Origin: Scolanthus callimorphus
Lineage: Eukaryota > Cnidaria > Anthozoa > Actiniaria > Edwardsiidae
Direction of reading: 5' to 3'
Assembly (NCBI GenBank): GCA_033964015.1
Contig: CM066924.1
Location: 6,864,251-6,928,250 of the forward strand
DNA: 64,000 nt
Made by a program: the position numbers and the translations under genes. Of this stretch, positions 38,801 through 52,800 are shown in pieces (position 1 is the stretch's first letter; each line of letters begins with the position of its first letter). The notes beneath the pieces are model-generated. The model searched no databases. It had not been told where the DNA came from and was given only the letters and a program-made list of their open reading frames with translations.

Positions 38801-41800
38801 TAGGTTTTACTGTCTGATGAGAACATTAGCGCGGATAGCGATTTTGTGACAATTTTGTTTGACATGGTTGCAGTTGAATGTGAATTTGAAGCTATCAAAG
38901 TTAGAATTGAAAGGTGAATCCCGAACTGTTGCTAGATATTAAGAAATGTGAACAAACGCGTGGACGACGTTCAGTGATACGGCGTCGTCCTCGTTGGCGT
39001 CGTCACAGCTGGAGGTCCCTAATACACTAATCATGGTAAACGATAGTTTCATATAAAAAAGTGTAACATTTGCTACAACCTCTCCTGGCCGTTTAGTTAG
39101 CTTAAAAGAGCCCGGGTCAGCCACGCCTTGTTTATTGTTCTTGTTAGAAAAACAAAGTTTCAGATTTGATTTACCAAATTCAATCGAGGAAGTTGCTATA
39201 TATTCTCTAAATCAGCCGATGGAAATGGATGCTTTCTCTGACTTGGTATGTTGCTATGCTGTCAAAATGGCGGCTGGCACAGGCTCTTTAACCCTACCGT
39301 TTAAGTATAATACATACGAAATCCTGTGTTTTTATGTTATAGACATTAATGAATGTAAGACCGTCACGAACGTGTGCGCTAACGGTCGCTGTATAAACAC
39401 GGTTGGGGGATATCGGTGCCAATGCCCTCGTGGATTTTCGCTCAGTCAAGATGGAATGTATTGTATAGGTAAGTGTCATAATAATGGATGTGATATTTTG
39501 CACGGCACACGGAGTACACATATTGAGGCGCCTTTGTGCTATCGCTTCCCCCGTAGAAACAAAAGTCGCCTCGGGCACCGTGAATACCGGCGAATAGTCA
39601 CCGAGGCGAATGATCGTCTGAATCATTCAACTCTTGGTGAGAGAATACAGCATCATTTTCTCGTGTTGATGACATCATAGTTTTTCTGTCGATGACTATC
39701 ACCTGGTCTATACACATCGATCGCTTAATGAATTAAAGAGAGCATGTCATGATACGCGCATGCTCCAGGAGCTATCACTCTGATTCATCAGCAAAACTAA
39801 TTAGACCATCCTATCAGATAACTATTTAAGAATATGTAAAGTTAAAAAGAATGGTCGGATGGATCGAGAAATAGCGAGATTATAAACGATTGTTTTCTAG
39901 GTTTTTAGCCTTCGCTGGTCATCATTACGGGACGATACTTCTTTGTTTTCAGATGCGCAGAACAGCTGCGCAGTGGCGTGACAGGCTCCCTTTAACTTCA
40001 TTTCGATTTTTTTCGTTGACCCTGCGTGCGCTCGCTGCAACAATGTTCTAATCTGTTTGTTGTGTTGATCGAACACGTTGAGAGTTTGATATTCTATGAC
40101 TACATATGACTTGAATCAGTTTTAGACCAAAGGATGGATAGAAATTCAACGCGTTTTAGACGGATTGAGCAGTCTTGTACCCAGACGTTATTTTTTGCGT
40201 CTTTTGCGGTGATTTCTCTGTGAAAATTATTTTTGAGGCTTAGGGACTGGGAATGAGTATCACACGGCGCGTAATGAACTGGTTCTCCGCATATCCCATA
40301 ACTCCCTGTGCGCCCTGTTAAAACTATCCCACAACTCCCTGCGCGCCCTGCTAAAACTATCCCACAAATCTTTGCGCGCCCTAAAAACACGGAAAGCGTC
40401 TGGGCACGAGATTTAGACGGATTGAGCACAGTCTCTCCTTGGTGACTTCACAATCCACGAATCCCATGATCAATTATTTTGTTCGCCCGTTCTGTTGTTC
40501 CTTTGTCTAGCTATTGTTATCGGTACTGCACTGGTGTGTCAAGAAACCAGGAACTCGGTTGTTTTACAGTTCCTTCATTGGCATATTCTATTATGGGCTA
40601 CAAACCTACATGTGTCGCCGATCAGACACAGGCAATAGACCAAATCGGCTAACGGTGTTTACATCTTGTTGCCACCCAATTCAGATCATGTGATGATTCC
40701 TTTGGGTGGTTACAATTGTCCAGTTTTTCTCACTCGACCGAGTGCACGAGTGTATGCAGGGGTTTGAATAAGATTTGATGTAGCAGGCTAAGTTTTGGAA
40801 GTAATAATAATAAGTAATAGTGCTTGTTTATTACTTCCGTTTGCAGCTTAAAATACTGAATTACCGGAGTAGGTCCTGACAATTAAGCGATACTATACAA
40901 AGCGATTTACAAAGCGGGAATGTAGGCGGCATTGTTTGTTGTCCCCATAGGCTAGAAGCCCGCAAGGCCTGAGCCTTATCTAGGGGGTATGGGGCATGCC
41001 CCCCCCCCCCCCCCCCCCCCTTCCCCGGGGAAAATTTGAAATTTCGATAGCAGAAAAGGCGTTTATCTGCGTTTTGAGGGCAACATAATTGGCATATTCA
41101 TTATTATTATTCAGCCATGCCACTATCTCGTTTCTGATTGGCTAAGAGTACGCAGCGAAACCTTTTTGGCGCGCAGTGCCTGACGTCATACTACAGACAT
41201 TAGGATTGATGCACTCTAATGACGTCATAACGCAAGCCAATAAGTTTGGCCGCCATCTCGGTTTTCATTTCCGATGAAAGCCGGTTTTGCGAATATTCTC
41301 GTTGAATCTGTTATGATTTTTGCGAAGCGATCACTGCTCAATATATCTAAACAACAACTATCGCTATTTGAATTGAATACGAAAAGGAAAATACCAATGG
41401 ACGTAAGGTAAAGGTGAAAAACCGTGTCGCCGTGCACGGCCTCATCGCTGACTTCGTTTAGCTAGGTAAAAATTCTTGGTTGCTGAATAATAAAACAATT
41501 ATTGAATTCGGTTTTCGCATGATAGTGAGATTTGTCAACGCCTCGAGTTAGTGTTATCCGCCTCAGCTTCGCTTCGGCAGATAACACAAACCTCGGCGTT
41601 GCCAAATCTCACTATCATGCTCAACCTCATCCAATAAGTGTTAATTATTGCTTTAATATTGAAGTAATAATAAAGTTGCCGGCGGTCAGCAGTGAAGTAG
41701 ACGGCGGTTCACCACCGGTAGCCGCCTTCTATTGAAACCCCTGAGTGTGCAGAACTAACAAAAGTATCCACCCAAAGGAAGCATCACATGATCTGGTGAC

Positions 41801-43021
41801 AACAATATGTAGAGATCGTTAGCCGATTTGGTCTATGTGCGAAAGAGTAACCTAACATCCTCCTTGTCTCACCGCTACAGATAAAACCCCTGGCTACTGC
41901 TATAAGAGGATCGTCAATGGGTATTGCCACATGGGGTCACGGTTACCCACCACAAGGGCAGCCTGCTGTTGTTCCATGATGCAGTCCACGGCCTGGGGGA
42001 GAGACTGCAAGAGGTGCCCAGCGAAAGGAACAAGTATGTTCACCTCCTTCCCGTGGGATCAGTTGGGAGAGTGTCGTTGCGTTTACGCTTTAATTAGTTG
42101 CACACATTTGTGTATTTGTGACTCTAGTTCAGATTTCATGCATTAGAAGTGTAGTCATATATGTGTTTTTATATAATGTGATATTTTTTATTCCAGATGA
42201 ATACAATAAACTGTGTGGTGTAATACCTTCGGCAAAACCACCAGGTAGGATAGAACACATCAGTAACAGCTGACAACAAAAACGCGATGACAACAACAAC
42301 TACACTACTCAAGGCCCGAAATTGCTAAAGTAAAATGCGACCAAAAATGTTTGCTTTTTTAGCAAAACATTTAACCAAAATATCGACTACTTCTGATCTC
42401 ATTTCTTGTGGTAAGCCAACAGTTTTGCGACCAAACATTATTATTATTCAGCCATGACACTATCTCGGTTCTGATTGGCTAAGAGTACGCAGCGAAACCT
42501 TGTTGGCGCGCAGTGCGTGACGTCATACTCCAGACATTAGGATTGATGCACTGTAATGACGTCATAACGCAAGCCAATAGGTTTGGCCGCCATCTTGGTT
42601 TTCATTTCGGAAGTGAAAGCCGGTTTTGCCAATATTCTCATTGAATCTGTTATGATTTTTACCAAGAGATCATTGCTCGGGATATCTAAACATCAACTAT
42701 GGCTATTTGAATTGAATACGAAAAGAAAAATATCAATGGACGTAAGCTGAAGTTGAAAAACCCTTTCGGTTGCAAGGCCTCATCGTCGACTTCGTTTAGC
42801 TAGGTAAGATTTCCTGATTGCTGAATAATAAAACAATTATTGAATTCGGTTTTCGCATGATAGTGAGATTTGTCAACGCCTCGAGTTAGTGTTATCCGCC
42901 TCAGCTTCACTTCTGCAGATAACACAAACCTCGGCGTTGACAAATCTCACTATCAAGCTCAACCTCATCCAATAAGTGTTAAATATTAGCACCACAACAA
43001 CAGCAACAGCAATAGCAACAA

Positions 43022-43052
<31 letters not shown>

Positions 43053-43483
43053 TACAGCAGCAGCATCAACATCATCATCATCAACAACAACAACAACAAC
43101 AGCAGCAACAAAAGCAACAACAACAACAGCAACAGCAGCAACAACAACAACAACAGCAACAACAACAGCAGCAACAACAGCAGCAGTAACAACAACAACA
43201 GCAACAACACCAACAGCAATAACAACAGCAGCAACAACAACAACGACAACAATATCATCATCATCTTCAACAACAACAACAACAACAGCAGCAACAAAAG
43301 CAACAACAACAACAACATCAACAACAGCAGCAGTAACAACAACAACAGCAACAACACCAACAGCAATAACAACAGCAGCAACAACAACAACGACAACAAT
43401 ATCATCATCATCTTCAACAACAACAACAACAACAGCAGCAACAAAAGCAACAACAACAACAACATCAACAACAGCAGCAACAA

Positions 43484-43514
<31 letters not shown>

Positions 43515-43849
43515 AACAGCAACAACAACAGCAGCAACAACAGCAGCAGTAACAACAACAACAGCAACAACACCAACAGCAATAACAACAGCAGCAACAA
43601 CAACAACGACAACAATATCATCATCATCTTCAACAACAACAACAACAACAGCAGCAACAAAAGCAACAACAACAACAACATCAACAACAGCAGCAACAAC
43701 AACAACAACAACAGCAACAACACCAACAGCAATAACAACAGCAGCAACAACAACAACGACAACAATATCATCATCATCTTCAACAACAACAACAACAACA
43801 GCAGCAACAAAAGCAACAACAACAACAACATCAACAACAGCAGCAACAA

Positions 43850-43880
<31 letters not shown>

Positions 43881-46800
43881 AACAGCAACAACAACAGCAG
43901 CAACAACAGCAGCAGTAACAACAACAACAGCAACAACACCAACAGCAATAACAACAGCAGCAACAACAACAACGACAACAATATCATCATCATCTTCAAC
44001 AACAACAACAGCAGCAACAAAAGCAACAACAACAACAACAACAGCAACAGCAGCAACAACAACAACAGCAGCAACAATAACAACAGCAACAACAGAAACA
44101 ATAATAACAACAACACTGGTGAAAGAGCAGTTACGAAACGTCTGTATATACCTTTGGTGCACAGTTAACTTCGAGTAATTTAACTTCGAGTAACCACAAC
44201 AACCTAGTAAACCAACAGAAACAGCGACAACAACAATGTCATTGCCATCATGATTCGTTGATACGGCATTCGACGACGACAACAGTAACAGCGACAAGAA
44301 CTAGCAGAACCATCTGCAAGAAAGACGACTTTAAAACATACGACAAAACCATGGGCTACAAAACCATGGGTCTTTAAATTCTAAAGGACTAAGTTTATTT
44401 TAAATACATCTTTTGTGTTGATTTGCAGTTGTTAATGAGTGTAAGATGGATCGTAATGCGTGTCCGAACGGTCGGTGTATCGACAAACCCAGTGGATTCC
44501 GATGTATTTGCAATCCTGGTTACACCCTCTTGACGGGGCGAGATAACAAGTGTGTGGGTGAGTCTTACAAATTCAGATGACCATCGTGAAAGTAAACGCA
44601 ATTGTGCAATCACTAGCCAATCAGAAACAAGAGTAATTACAACTTACTGCTGAATGGTTTCCAGCCTAGCCAATCAGGAGCCGAACCAATTGGCTAGTAA
44701 TTCCTTGCTTGTAATTAGTTCGCAATTTGATTGGTTGATAAAAATATGCAGCCAATGAGAAAGCAAACCAATCGCAAACACGACAGTCATCTGAAATCCG
44801 CTCCAAATAAAGAGGTGTATGAAAACCACTAGAGTGGTAAAACTACGCTTCGAGATCCAGTCCCAGGCCAACGGTTTTATGTACGACGTGATCATTGTTT
44901 TGCTGAACCACGTGATTTTCTTTTCGAGCATCGAACGCAAAGAGTTTCTCCTGGGCGATCGAAGGAATTCAGCTGTTAAACTACACTTTCCTGTCTCTGC
45001 ATCTCGCGATTATTGATATTCCGTGCTTGAGATGCCTTGCCAGGAGCAACGAGAGAGTATTCTTGTTTTTTGGCCTGTTTGAGGTCGAAGAAATCGGCTA
45101 GTAACTGCTCGATGAAGCATCAAAAAGTAGTTGAGCGACCTCAAGTTCGTTACCAAACAATGATCAGGTGGTGCATCAAAACAATGATCACTTGGTACGG
45201 AAAATCGTTAGCCGGGGACTGGATCTCGAAGCGTCGTTTCACCACTCTAGTGAATTTCATAGTATATCATATTTCTAGATCATTATGAGACGGGCTCAGA
45301 GGCCTGGAAGATGTGTCTGTCCAGATAAATGAGAAGCTACAGGGAACAGTGGAAGGCTCATGATAAGAATGTGCTATCATATACTTCTAGATTATGTTAT
45401 CCTGATTTTCCGTCACACATAATGGTCTGCTTCATTCGCAATGCAAATGGTGACCCACTCATTTCACCGTTTTCTTCGCTATTCTAAAACTAAAGCCACA
45501 AGCTTGACCCAGTTGACCTTAGTTGACTTGACCCCCTTGCACCATACTCAGACTGAACCTGATTACGCTGAGTTCCCCCTTTACCCAGAACTTTGTAAAT
45601 CCGCGGCATCCCTTACTCGCGATTGATGCAAGAGTACAGCTGTCCTGCACGCCCAACGGAAGGTCGCGAAAAAGGTGCCGCTAGCTCAAGCAAGAAGCAA
45701 ACTTTCTATTTTTTTGTTTGTTCAGACAAAGATGAATGCAAAGCAGACAAAACCCTGTGTAGGAATGGCCGTTGTGAGAACACTGTGGGCTCGTACAAGT
45801 GCAAGTGCAATGACGGGTACAAGCCTTCTGCAGACCAGAGATCATGCGTGGGTACGTACAGAAGCTAAAAACAGCACCCGCTTAGTAGACAAGCGGTTTT
45901 CCCAACTTTTGTCGACAAATGGTTGCAAAAAAAAAACAAAGAAAACAAATCAAAACTCATGAAATTGTCGCCTAATGACACATCGTCTAGATTTTGTGTA
46001 GGATTTTTATTTAGAAAATGTTTTATGTTTCATATATTTTGCTGAGTCATATTCGTGTTGCTTTTGTCGTGGAAAATTACTCCGACAAGTTTTGTTTCCA
46101 ACGAATACCACAGGGAACCGCAAAATGGCTTCCGTCTAGCGCTAACCGGTTAGTGGTAATGAGGCCGTAGTTGGCGAGTCTGGGCAAAGCATTATTAGCC
46201 AATCAGGAAAGACCGAGAACGTAGCGCAAAGAAAATAGATTTCCATTCGCTTTATTGTTATTCAGCGAAAAATGGAATTATTTTTATTATTTTTCTTGAT
46301 TTAAACTCTAAAGGTGAGCTCCCTGTGGAATACTTTACAGCGACTAATCTTGTATTCCAAAATTAGAAAATCAGTGTTATCCAGTCTTTATCCAATGGAA
46401 ACAGTGGACACAGGTTGGAGGACCTTTCAGGTTTTTTCTTGAGATAAACGTTTCATCTCATTGCTTGGGCTGGAGTAGTGCATTTGCCATCTGCAAAATA
46501 ATTACATTTCGATCATTAGTTTCTACTGGGGTGTGTCCCTTGTTTTGTATTAGGTTTGTCATATAGAAATTAAATGTACCAATAATCGGAAATTTGCCAA
46601 CTGTGAAGCTTTTCAATAGACAAACATTTAAAGAGGATTAAACAGAAAGTCTTTATCTCTTTACGGTATAAACTTAACGAAATTTTGACATGTAAGGGAT
46701 TTTCTCGTATTTTGAATCAAAGTAAGATTGCCTCTCATTCCACTACACCTAACCTGTATATGCAGGGCGTCAAAGTGGTACAGTCATGATTTGTCATGAT

Positions 46801-49800
46801 TTTGAGGTTATTTTAAGTAGCCTAAATGCAGTCACATTCGCCAGTTTGTTTGTTTGTTAAAACACCTTTCAGCTGTAGATAGATACACATTTGGAGTTTT
46901 CGTGTGTTATCGAGCGCATGGAATTGGATTGCGAATTGGCATTTTTGTTTTCTTACCAGGCTGAACAACTTTCAAACTTGGAAATTTTAAAGCAAAAGCT
47001 ATTAAAGCTTTCATAAGAACACCTATACAATGCAAAATTAAGTTCCTCTGCTTTCTAAGACTAAGAACAGAATATGGGATTCTGAGTTGTTTATGTAGAA
47101 CACAGTTTTGATTTCTTACCAGGCTGAACAACTTTCAAACTTGGAAATTGGAAAGCAAAAGCTATTAAAGCTTTCATAAGAATACCCATACAATGCAAAA
47201 ATTAAGTTCCACTGCTTTCTAAGACTAAGAACAGAATATGGGATTCTGAGTTGTTTATGTAGAACACCTATAAACCGCATTTGCGGTATACCAGCGCGAT
47301 TGTATCCAAGATGATAACTTTGCATTTTGTTGGAAAGTTTGTTGCGTAAAAAGAATATCAAGGAACGTGCTTGATTTGATGCAACTGAAGACAAATTGTC
47401 TTACCTGGCTTTTTCTCGCAAATGACCCCTAACTTGTTGCTCCCATCTTGTACTTTAAATGCCCCTTGAACTCCTTCATCAGACAAAGAGAGCACACTTC
47501 CGTATTTCCCTTCATCATCTCCTGTTGAATTAGTAGCCATCCGTACAGACACCTGCAAAGGCGTCCCGTTTAACCATGTCCACTCGTGTCCCTTCTTCTG
47601 GAGTCCGATGTGCCATGCATTGCCGAACGTATTGGAAGCCAGGCCAATAAGGCTCTTTACATAGGACCATTCTCCGTCTGTTTCTATAGCAATGAGTTCC
47701 CCTCCTTCGCTCCTACACTTATCGCGACCCTCAGACCAGGTGGCTCCTCCAACGAAGAGGGTGTAGCAAGAGTCTCCCTTGTAGCCAGCCTTGGTTGCTA
47801 GAATATATCATACATGTGTGATAAGATAAGTTAGTTAATATTCTCAGTTTTTTGTCTCTAATTAAGCGTATGTGACGCAGAGTGGCAGTAGAAAAAATAT
47901 CAGTACCTGCCTTATGCTGGTGATTGGCATGTTCCCCATTCAACTACATTAGTCGTCAGACAGTAAACCCCATTCAACTACATTAGTCGTCAGACAGTAA
48001 AAATGTTAAACTAGATGCAACTGTTAGGCAAGCAAGTAAAGTATGCGCATCATTAATTCCTCTACTCTTGGACTGCCTAGGCGCCATTGGCTTTTGTGGC
48101 TTTTTCTGCCAAGTTCTTATTACAAGGTGTTGTTTCGTTTGCTCCAGGGCTTGGCGTTGTACCCTCACCTCCAGGGACTGGGGTTGTGCCCTCACCTCCG
48201 GGGGATGGTGTTGTGCCCTCTCCACCAGGGGCTGGTGTTGTCTCCTCCCCTCCAGGGGCTGGTGTTGTCTCCTCCCCTCCAGGGGCTGGTGTTGTCTCCT
48301 CCCCTCCAGGGGCTGGTGTCGTCCCCTGTCCACCAGGGGCTGGTGTTGTCTCCTCCCCTCCAGGAGCTGGTGTTGTCTGCTCCCCTCCAGGGGCTGGTGT
48401 TGTCTCTTCCCCTCCAGGGGCTGGTGTCGTCCCCTCTCCACCAGGGGCCGGTGTTGTCCCCTCTCCTCCAGGGGCTGGTGTTGTCTTCTGCCCTCCAGGG
48501 GCTGGCGTTGTCCCTTCCCCTCCAGAACTTGGTGTTGTCCCTGGAAAAGAAATATACATTAACCATTGTTCTCAAGTCTTAATAAGTCTCTGTCGTCTGA
48601 GAATCGCTAGGGAGGACAGGAGGATCTGTTCGAGCACTGTCTCCTCTTATTCCAACTTTCTGCCACCAGATATCCCCCTTGTAATGATTTCATCCAGTAC
48701 TGTAACGATGTATCGTTACAGAGTCAAGAGTCACAAAAGCTCACTATTATTTTAAACAATTTGACCAATCAAAGTGGCCGGTGAAAGGCAACAAGCCACA
48801 TTTACCTTTATATAGATGATAAAAATAAAGTTTCATTATTTACCTTTGCTTGGAGCAGGTGTTGGCTTTTTTGCTGTCACGTGAATAGCACAAGTATATA
48901 AGTATTATGCACTAGTCAATTGAAACCCCGGCACCCGAACCCCGGGACATAGCGTGGGATTAACGGGGATATGGCCGTGGAATTACGCTTTTGTATCGCC
49001 AGATTTCTCCGGGGGAACGGGGACAGTAACTATTTGCCAAATTGGCGGGGATTTTTAGCGGGGTTGTAACGCTCTTGTAATTACATGCGCTGCAAATGTA
49101 TGCAAGCAATTATGCTAGCATCGCAGCCAATATGGAAAATTTGCGGCAGCTTTCGAAATTTTCGACGATCCATGTATCAAATTTTTTATTCGTCGTCGTT
49201 CCTGTTACCCATCAAACTTGGGATATCTCTATCATTGAGAGTGGTAGAGGTGTCGCTAGCCCATTCTGTGGGATTTTGCACTCTTGGAGGATGTGTTGAA
49301 TGTTGTGGTGTGAGCCGCACAGGCGCCGATCATCTTGAGGTAGGAACACTACAAAAAATGTACCATACACCAGGGCAATAGGGAGGGGATTGTAACAGCA
49401 AAATTTTCCCTGGGGGCGGGAAAAAGTACAAAATGTAACACTGCACAAATGTTACATTCCCCGCTATGTCCCGGGGGTGGGGGGCCGGGGTTTCAATTGA
49501 CTAGTGCATTAGACGCACAAAAACAAGGTGATGTAGATTTAATGGTGAAATAAATGGATATAATAGGATGGATATAGAATCATGAGTGATAGAGCCTTAC
49601 CTTTGCCTGGAGCCGTTTTTGGTGCTTTAGACCCTATCAGAAATTACTAGTCAAATCATTTTAAGTGTGAACACATTCAATAAGTACGACTTTGAAGCCG
49701 CCCTTTGTATTCTGTCTACTCTTCCCTCTAAGGAACAGGCAAAGCGATTAGAAGTGTCTTCCAAAAAATAACCCCTTGTGACAAAAATATTTTTAATTAT

Positions 49801-52800
49801 TTACTTCCTGGAATTTTCTCACGAAAAAGAAATTGAGAGAAGACTCCGTAATATCTTCACATTCGGAGCTCAGCGAGATATTTACTTTGCGGGCTTCCTG
49901 TGTTGGACGGAGTCTGTCTAATGGTCGCGGGTCGCGAGTAAAAGGTGCGGGTGCGGGTAAAAAAGTCTAATAATACCAAATCAGGCACTGGCTACTGCGG
50001 GCACTTAATAAAGCTGTATTTTTTGTACCAGTGTACAAGGTGCTCGTAATTCGTACTACACTACCTTACTCTACTTGAAGGCTTATCTAGTGGGATGTTT
50101 CCAGTTAGTAATTGCTTTGGCCGGCGAGTTTTGAAATTCATACAATCTTTTTTGCTTCAAGCTTTTTCTCACCGGAAGTAACATACGGAAAAGGTGATTC
50201 ATAATTCTCCTGGAAGCGGCGACTGCTTTTACGCCGCAGCGGCTTTTTAGCTGGCTTGGAAGGCAGAAAGGTGAATGATATGGCCTTGGATGATCTGCTC
50301 AAAACATAGATATGAAAAAGTACTTCCTCGCCAATTGATTACGTAGTTCATTCCTAAGAAGTGAAAACATGATCGAGGGGCGTTACAGTTTCCAGTTTCT
50401 TGTTCCGCTGGTTCTTACACGACATTTAAGTGCACATCGCCCCTGAAAAGAGCGAAATGGGACGAATTCTACGCGTTTCAAGCTAAGCTTGTCACTATCT
50501 ATTGATGTAAATTATTTCGTATTTTTGAATGTTTGAAATGTTTTTTCGACACTATAAGAGAACAATACCTCTCGCCACGTCATTCGACCCAGGCCCTTTT
50601 CAGCGCGGCTGTCTTCGTCGAAGGAAATAATTCAAAAATCTGTAAAATATTCCTTTTTCAATGTAATCGAAAACAGTTTTCGGTAAGTTACTTCTAATGT
50701 CTTATACTTTTTAGGCAACTAACACGGGGCTTACGAATTATGAGCTCCTGGTACGAATACAATCACCTGGTGATTCATAGACAACGTTCAAGCCCCGCAC
50801 CATTTTACCAGTAGTAGCCAGTGTCTGATTTGGTATTTTTAGACAATTTCCAAGACCCGCACCTTTTGACCCGCACCTTTTTACCCGCACCCGCACCTTT
50901 TACCCGCACCCGCACTTTTTTACCCGCACCCGCACCTTTTACTCGCGACCCGCGACCCGCGACCATTAGGCAGACTCTGTGTTGGACGCACGCGCGCCAA
51001 ACGTGGCGCGAAAAAATCACTCAATCACTGACGTTTCGCTGGCAGACGCTAAGGATTAATATATAAGATATATATTGAGCCATTCAGACAGTATACACAT
51101 ATTTCAAAAGAGTGCACCCTATGTGACGCATGACCAATTGTTGTAGCCTGCAATGCACCGTGCTAGAGTCATTTTCAAGGGGCAATATTTAACGAGGGTA
51201 AATGTGACTACAGCGACAGAACCCAAAAATGGCAAGATTTCTACCCTAAGGTCAGGTAAAGTCAGATAGGCTTGATTCTTTGCATAGAGAATCCTTATAC
51301 AATAAGAAACACAATATCAAATATGACTTTTTTCTAATGGATCCGTCTTTAAGATATGAGCTGCTAAACTTTGGTCACTGTATCGTTTTATGGCAAAATT
51401 TGCACAATTCTACCAGAAAATGTTGAAAAGTGCTGCAGCAACAAAAGTGTAACCCCTCATATCTCAAAGACGGATCCATTAGAAAAAAGTCATATTTGAT
51501 ATTTTGTTTCTTATTGTATAAGGATTCTCTATGCAAAGAATCAAGCCTATCTGACTTTACCTGACCTTATGGTAGAAATCTTGCCATTTTTGGGTTCTGC
51601 CGACTACAGCACATACTTCGGCGTCACGCCGGGCGCAATCTTTTCTGAAATAGATGTAAATCAGTCCTTTTATAAGCAAGACCAAACGCGCAACTTCTTT
51701 CTAGTACAACAAATCGCTTCACCTCCGACAACCCCTACTAGGGAATAGCCAATAGCATATTTCAATTATAGCTAAGTTGCCTAACATTTTTGTTGAGTGG
51801 CATCACACTTACACGGCGACTGTCACTCCGCTACTATCTGGCCCAGAAAAATGGGAATCCGCGTTTGGTTGGATTGCCAGAAAATTGTTCATACCTCCTT
51901 TTCGAACGAAGCACCATTTCCGTGCATTTGCGCCATAGTACCTAATGCTTGGTTCCGACATGAACATATCGTCATAGCAACAGCCAGCCTTGAGGCAATC
52001 CTCAGGAGTTACGAGCTTGCCTTTCAATTGATCGCTACAATCTTCACGCTCGGACGAGCGAATATCGCAGGCTTGTTCTGAAAGAGGGCTCAATGAAAGA
52101 TCAGCATTCTTGACATTGGCACACTACGAGCCCTTCCTTTGAAAAACACTCAGTACAGTTAGTTACATTGACATTTAAAGATGTACACTGAACGGTACTG
52201 TTTTACAGGTTTGCCGTGGGAGAACTGGGTCTAGAAAGCATGATTCTCCAGACCCCTCAATTCAGGTGGTAGATCATTCCACAAGAAGGCACCACTATAG
52301 TTCGAATAATCAGTACGTGGCTTGGGAACGGCTATCTTATAATCTGCATCACTAACCAAAACCAAAACCTAACCTAAACCCTAACCTAACCCTGTCCATG
52401 CCAAGCAATCCGAGAACGTGTTCAGAACTAGCGTCGTAAGTATAATTAGTTATTACTCTGGCCGCACGGTTTTGGAGCAACCCCAGCGGTTAGAGTCGCG
52501 CAACGCTAGTCTCCCTCTTCCCATGATCAGGTATAGCTTATCAGTGAGATTTGATTGTTTTGCTTGATGTCGCTTAGAACAACAGAATTCTGCCCGTGAT
52601 TGTTTCCTGTTCACAAGCAAACACCTGCTACGAGCAGATGTAGTTAGTGTTTTTACTAGTGTAGAGAAAATACAAACCTTCCTTCTTTCTTGCCTTCACG
52701 TTATCCGGCGTGATCTTATCGTAGTCGACATTAGCGTGCGAGGCCGGGCCGTAATCTGCCGTCACGTATGTACCGTCTCCTTTCTTGATATTTAGACCAC

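Noticed and set aside
42873..44297. 474-codon Val/Ala frame (minus), 400-codon Thr/Ala frame (plus) and 354-codon Leu frame (minus)
   Set aside because: All lie on the CAA/CAG triplet array, are low complexity, overlap on both strands and have no splice support.
47116..47394. Minus-strand frame of 92 codons downstream of the lectin exon
   Set aside because: It spans the lectin exon's intron and a tandem duplication; no domain and no clear acceptor. The end of the gene is left open.
48043..48755. Plus-strand frames of 164-222 codons (PPGAGVVSS and LCPLHQG types)
   Set aside because: They are antisense readings of the 27 bp repeat; only the minus-strand frame has in-phase splice sites and neighbours.
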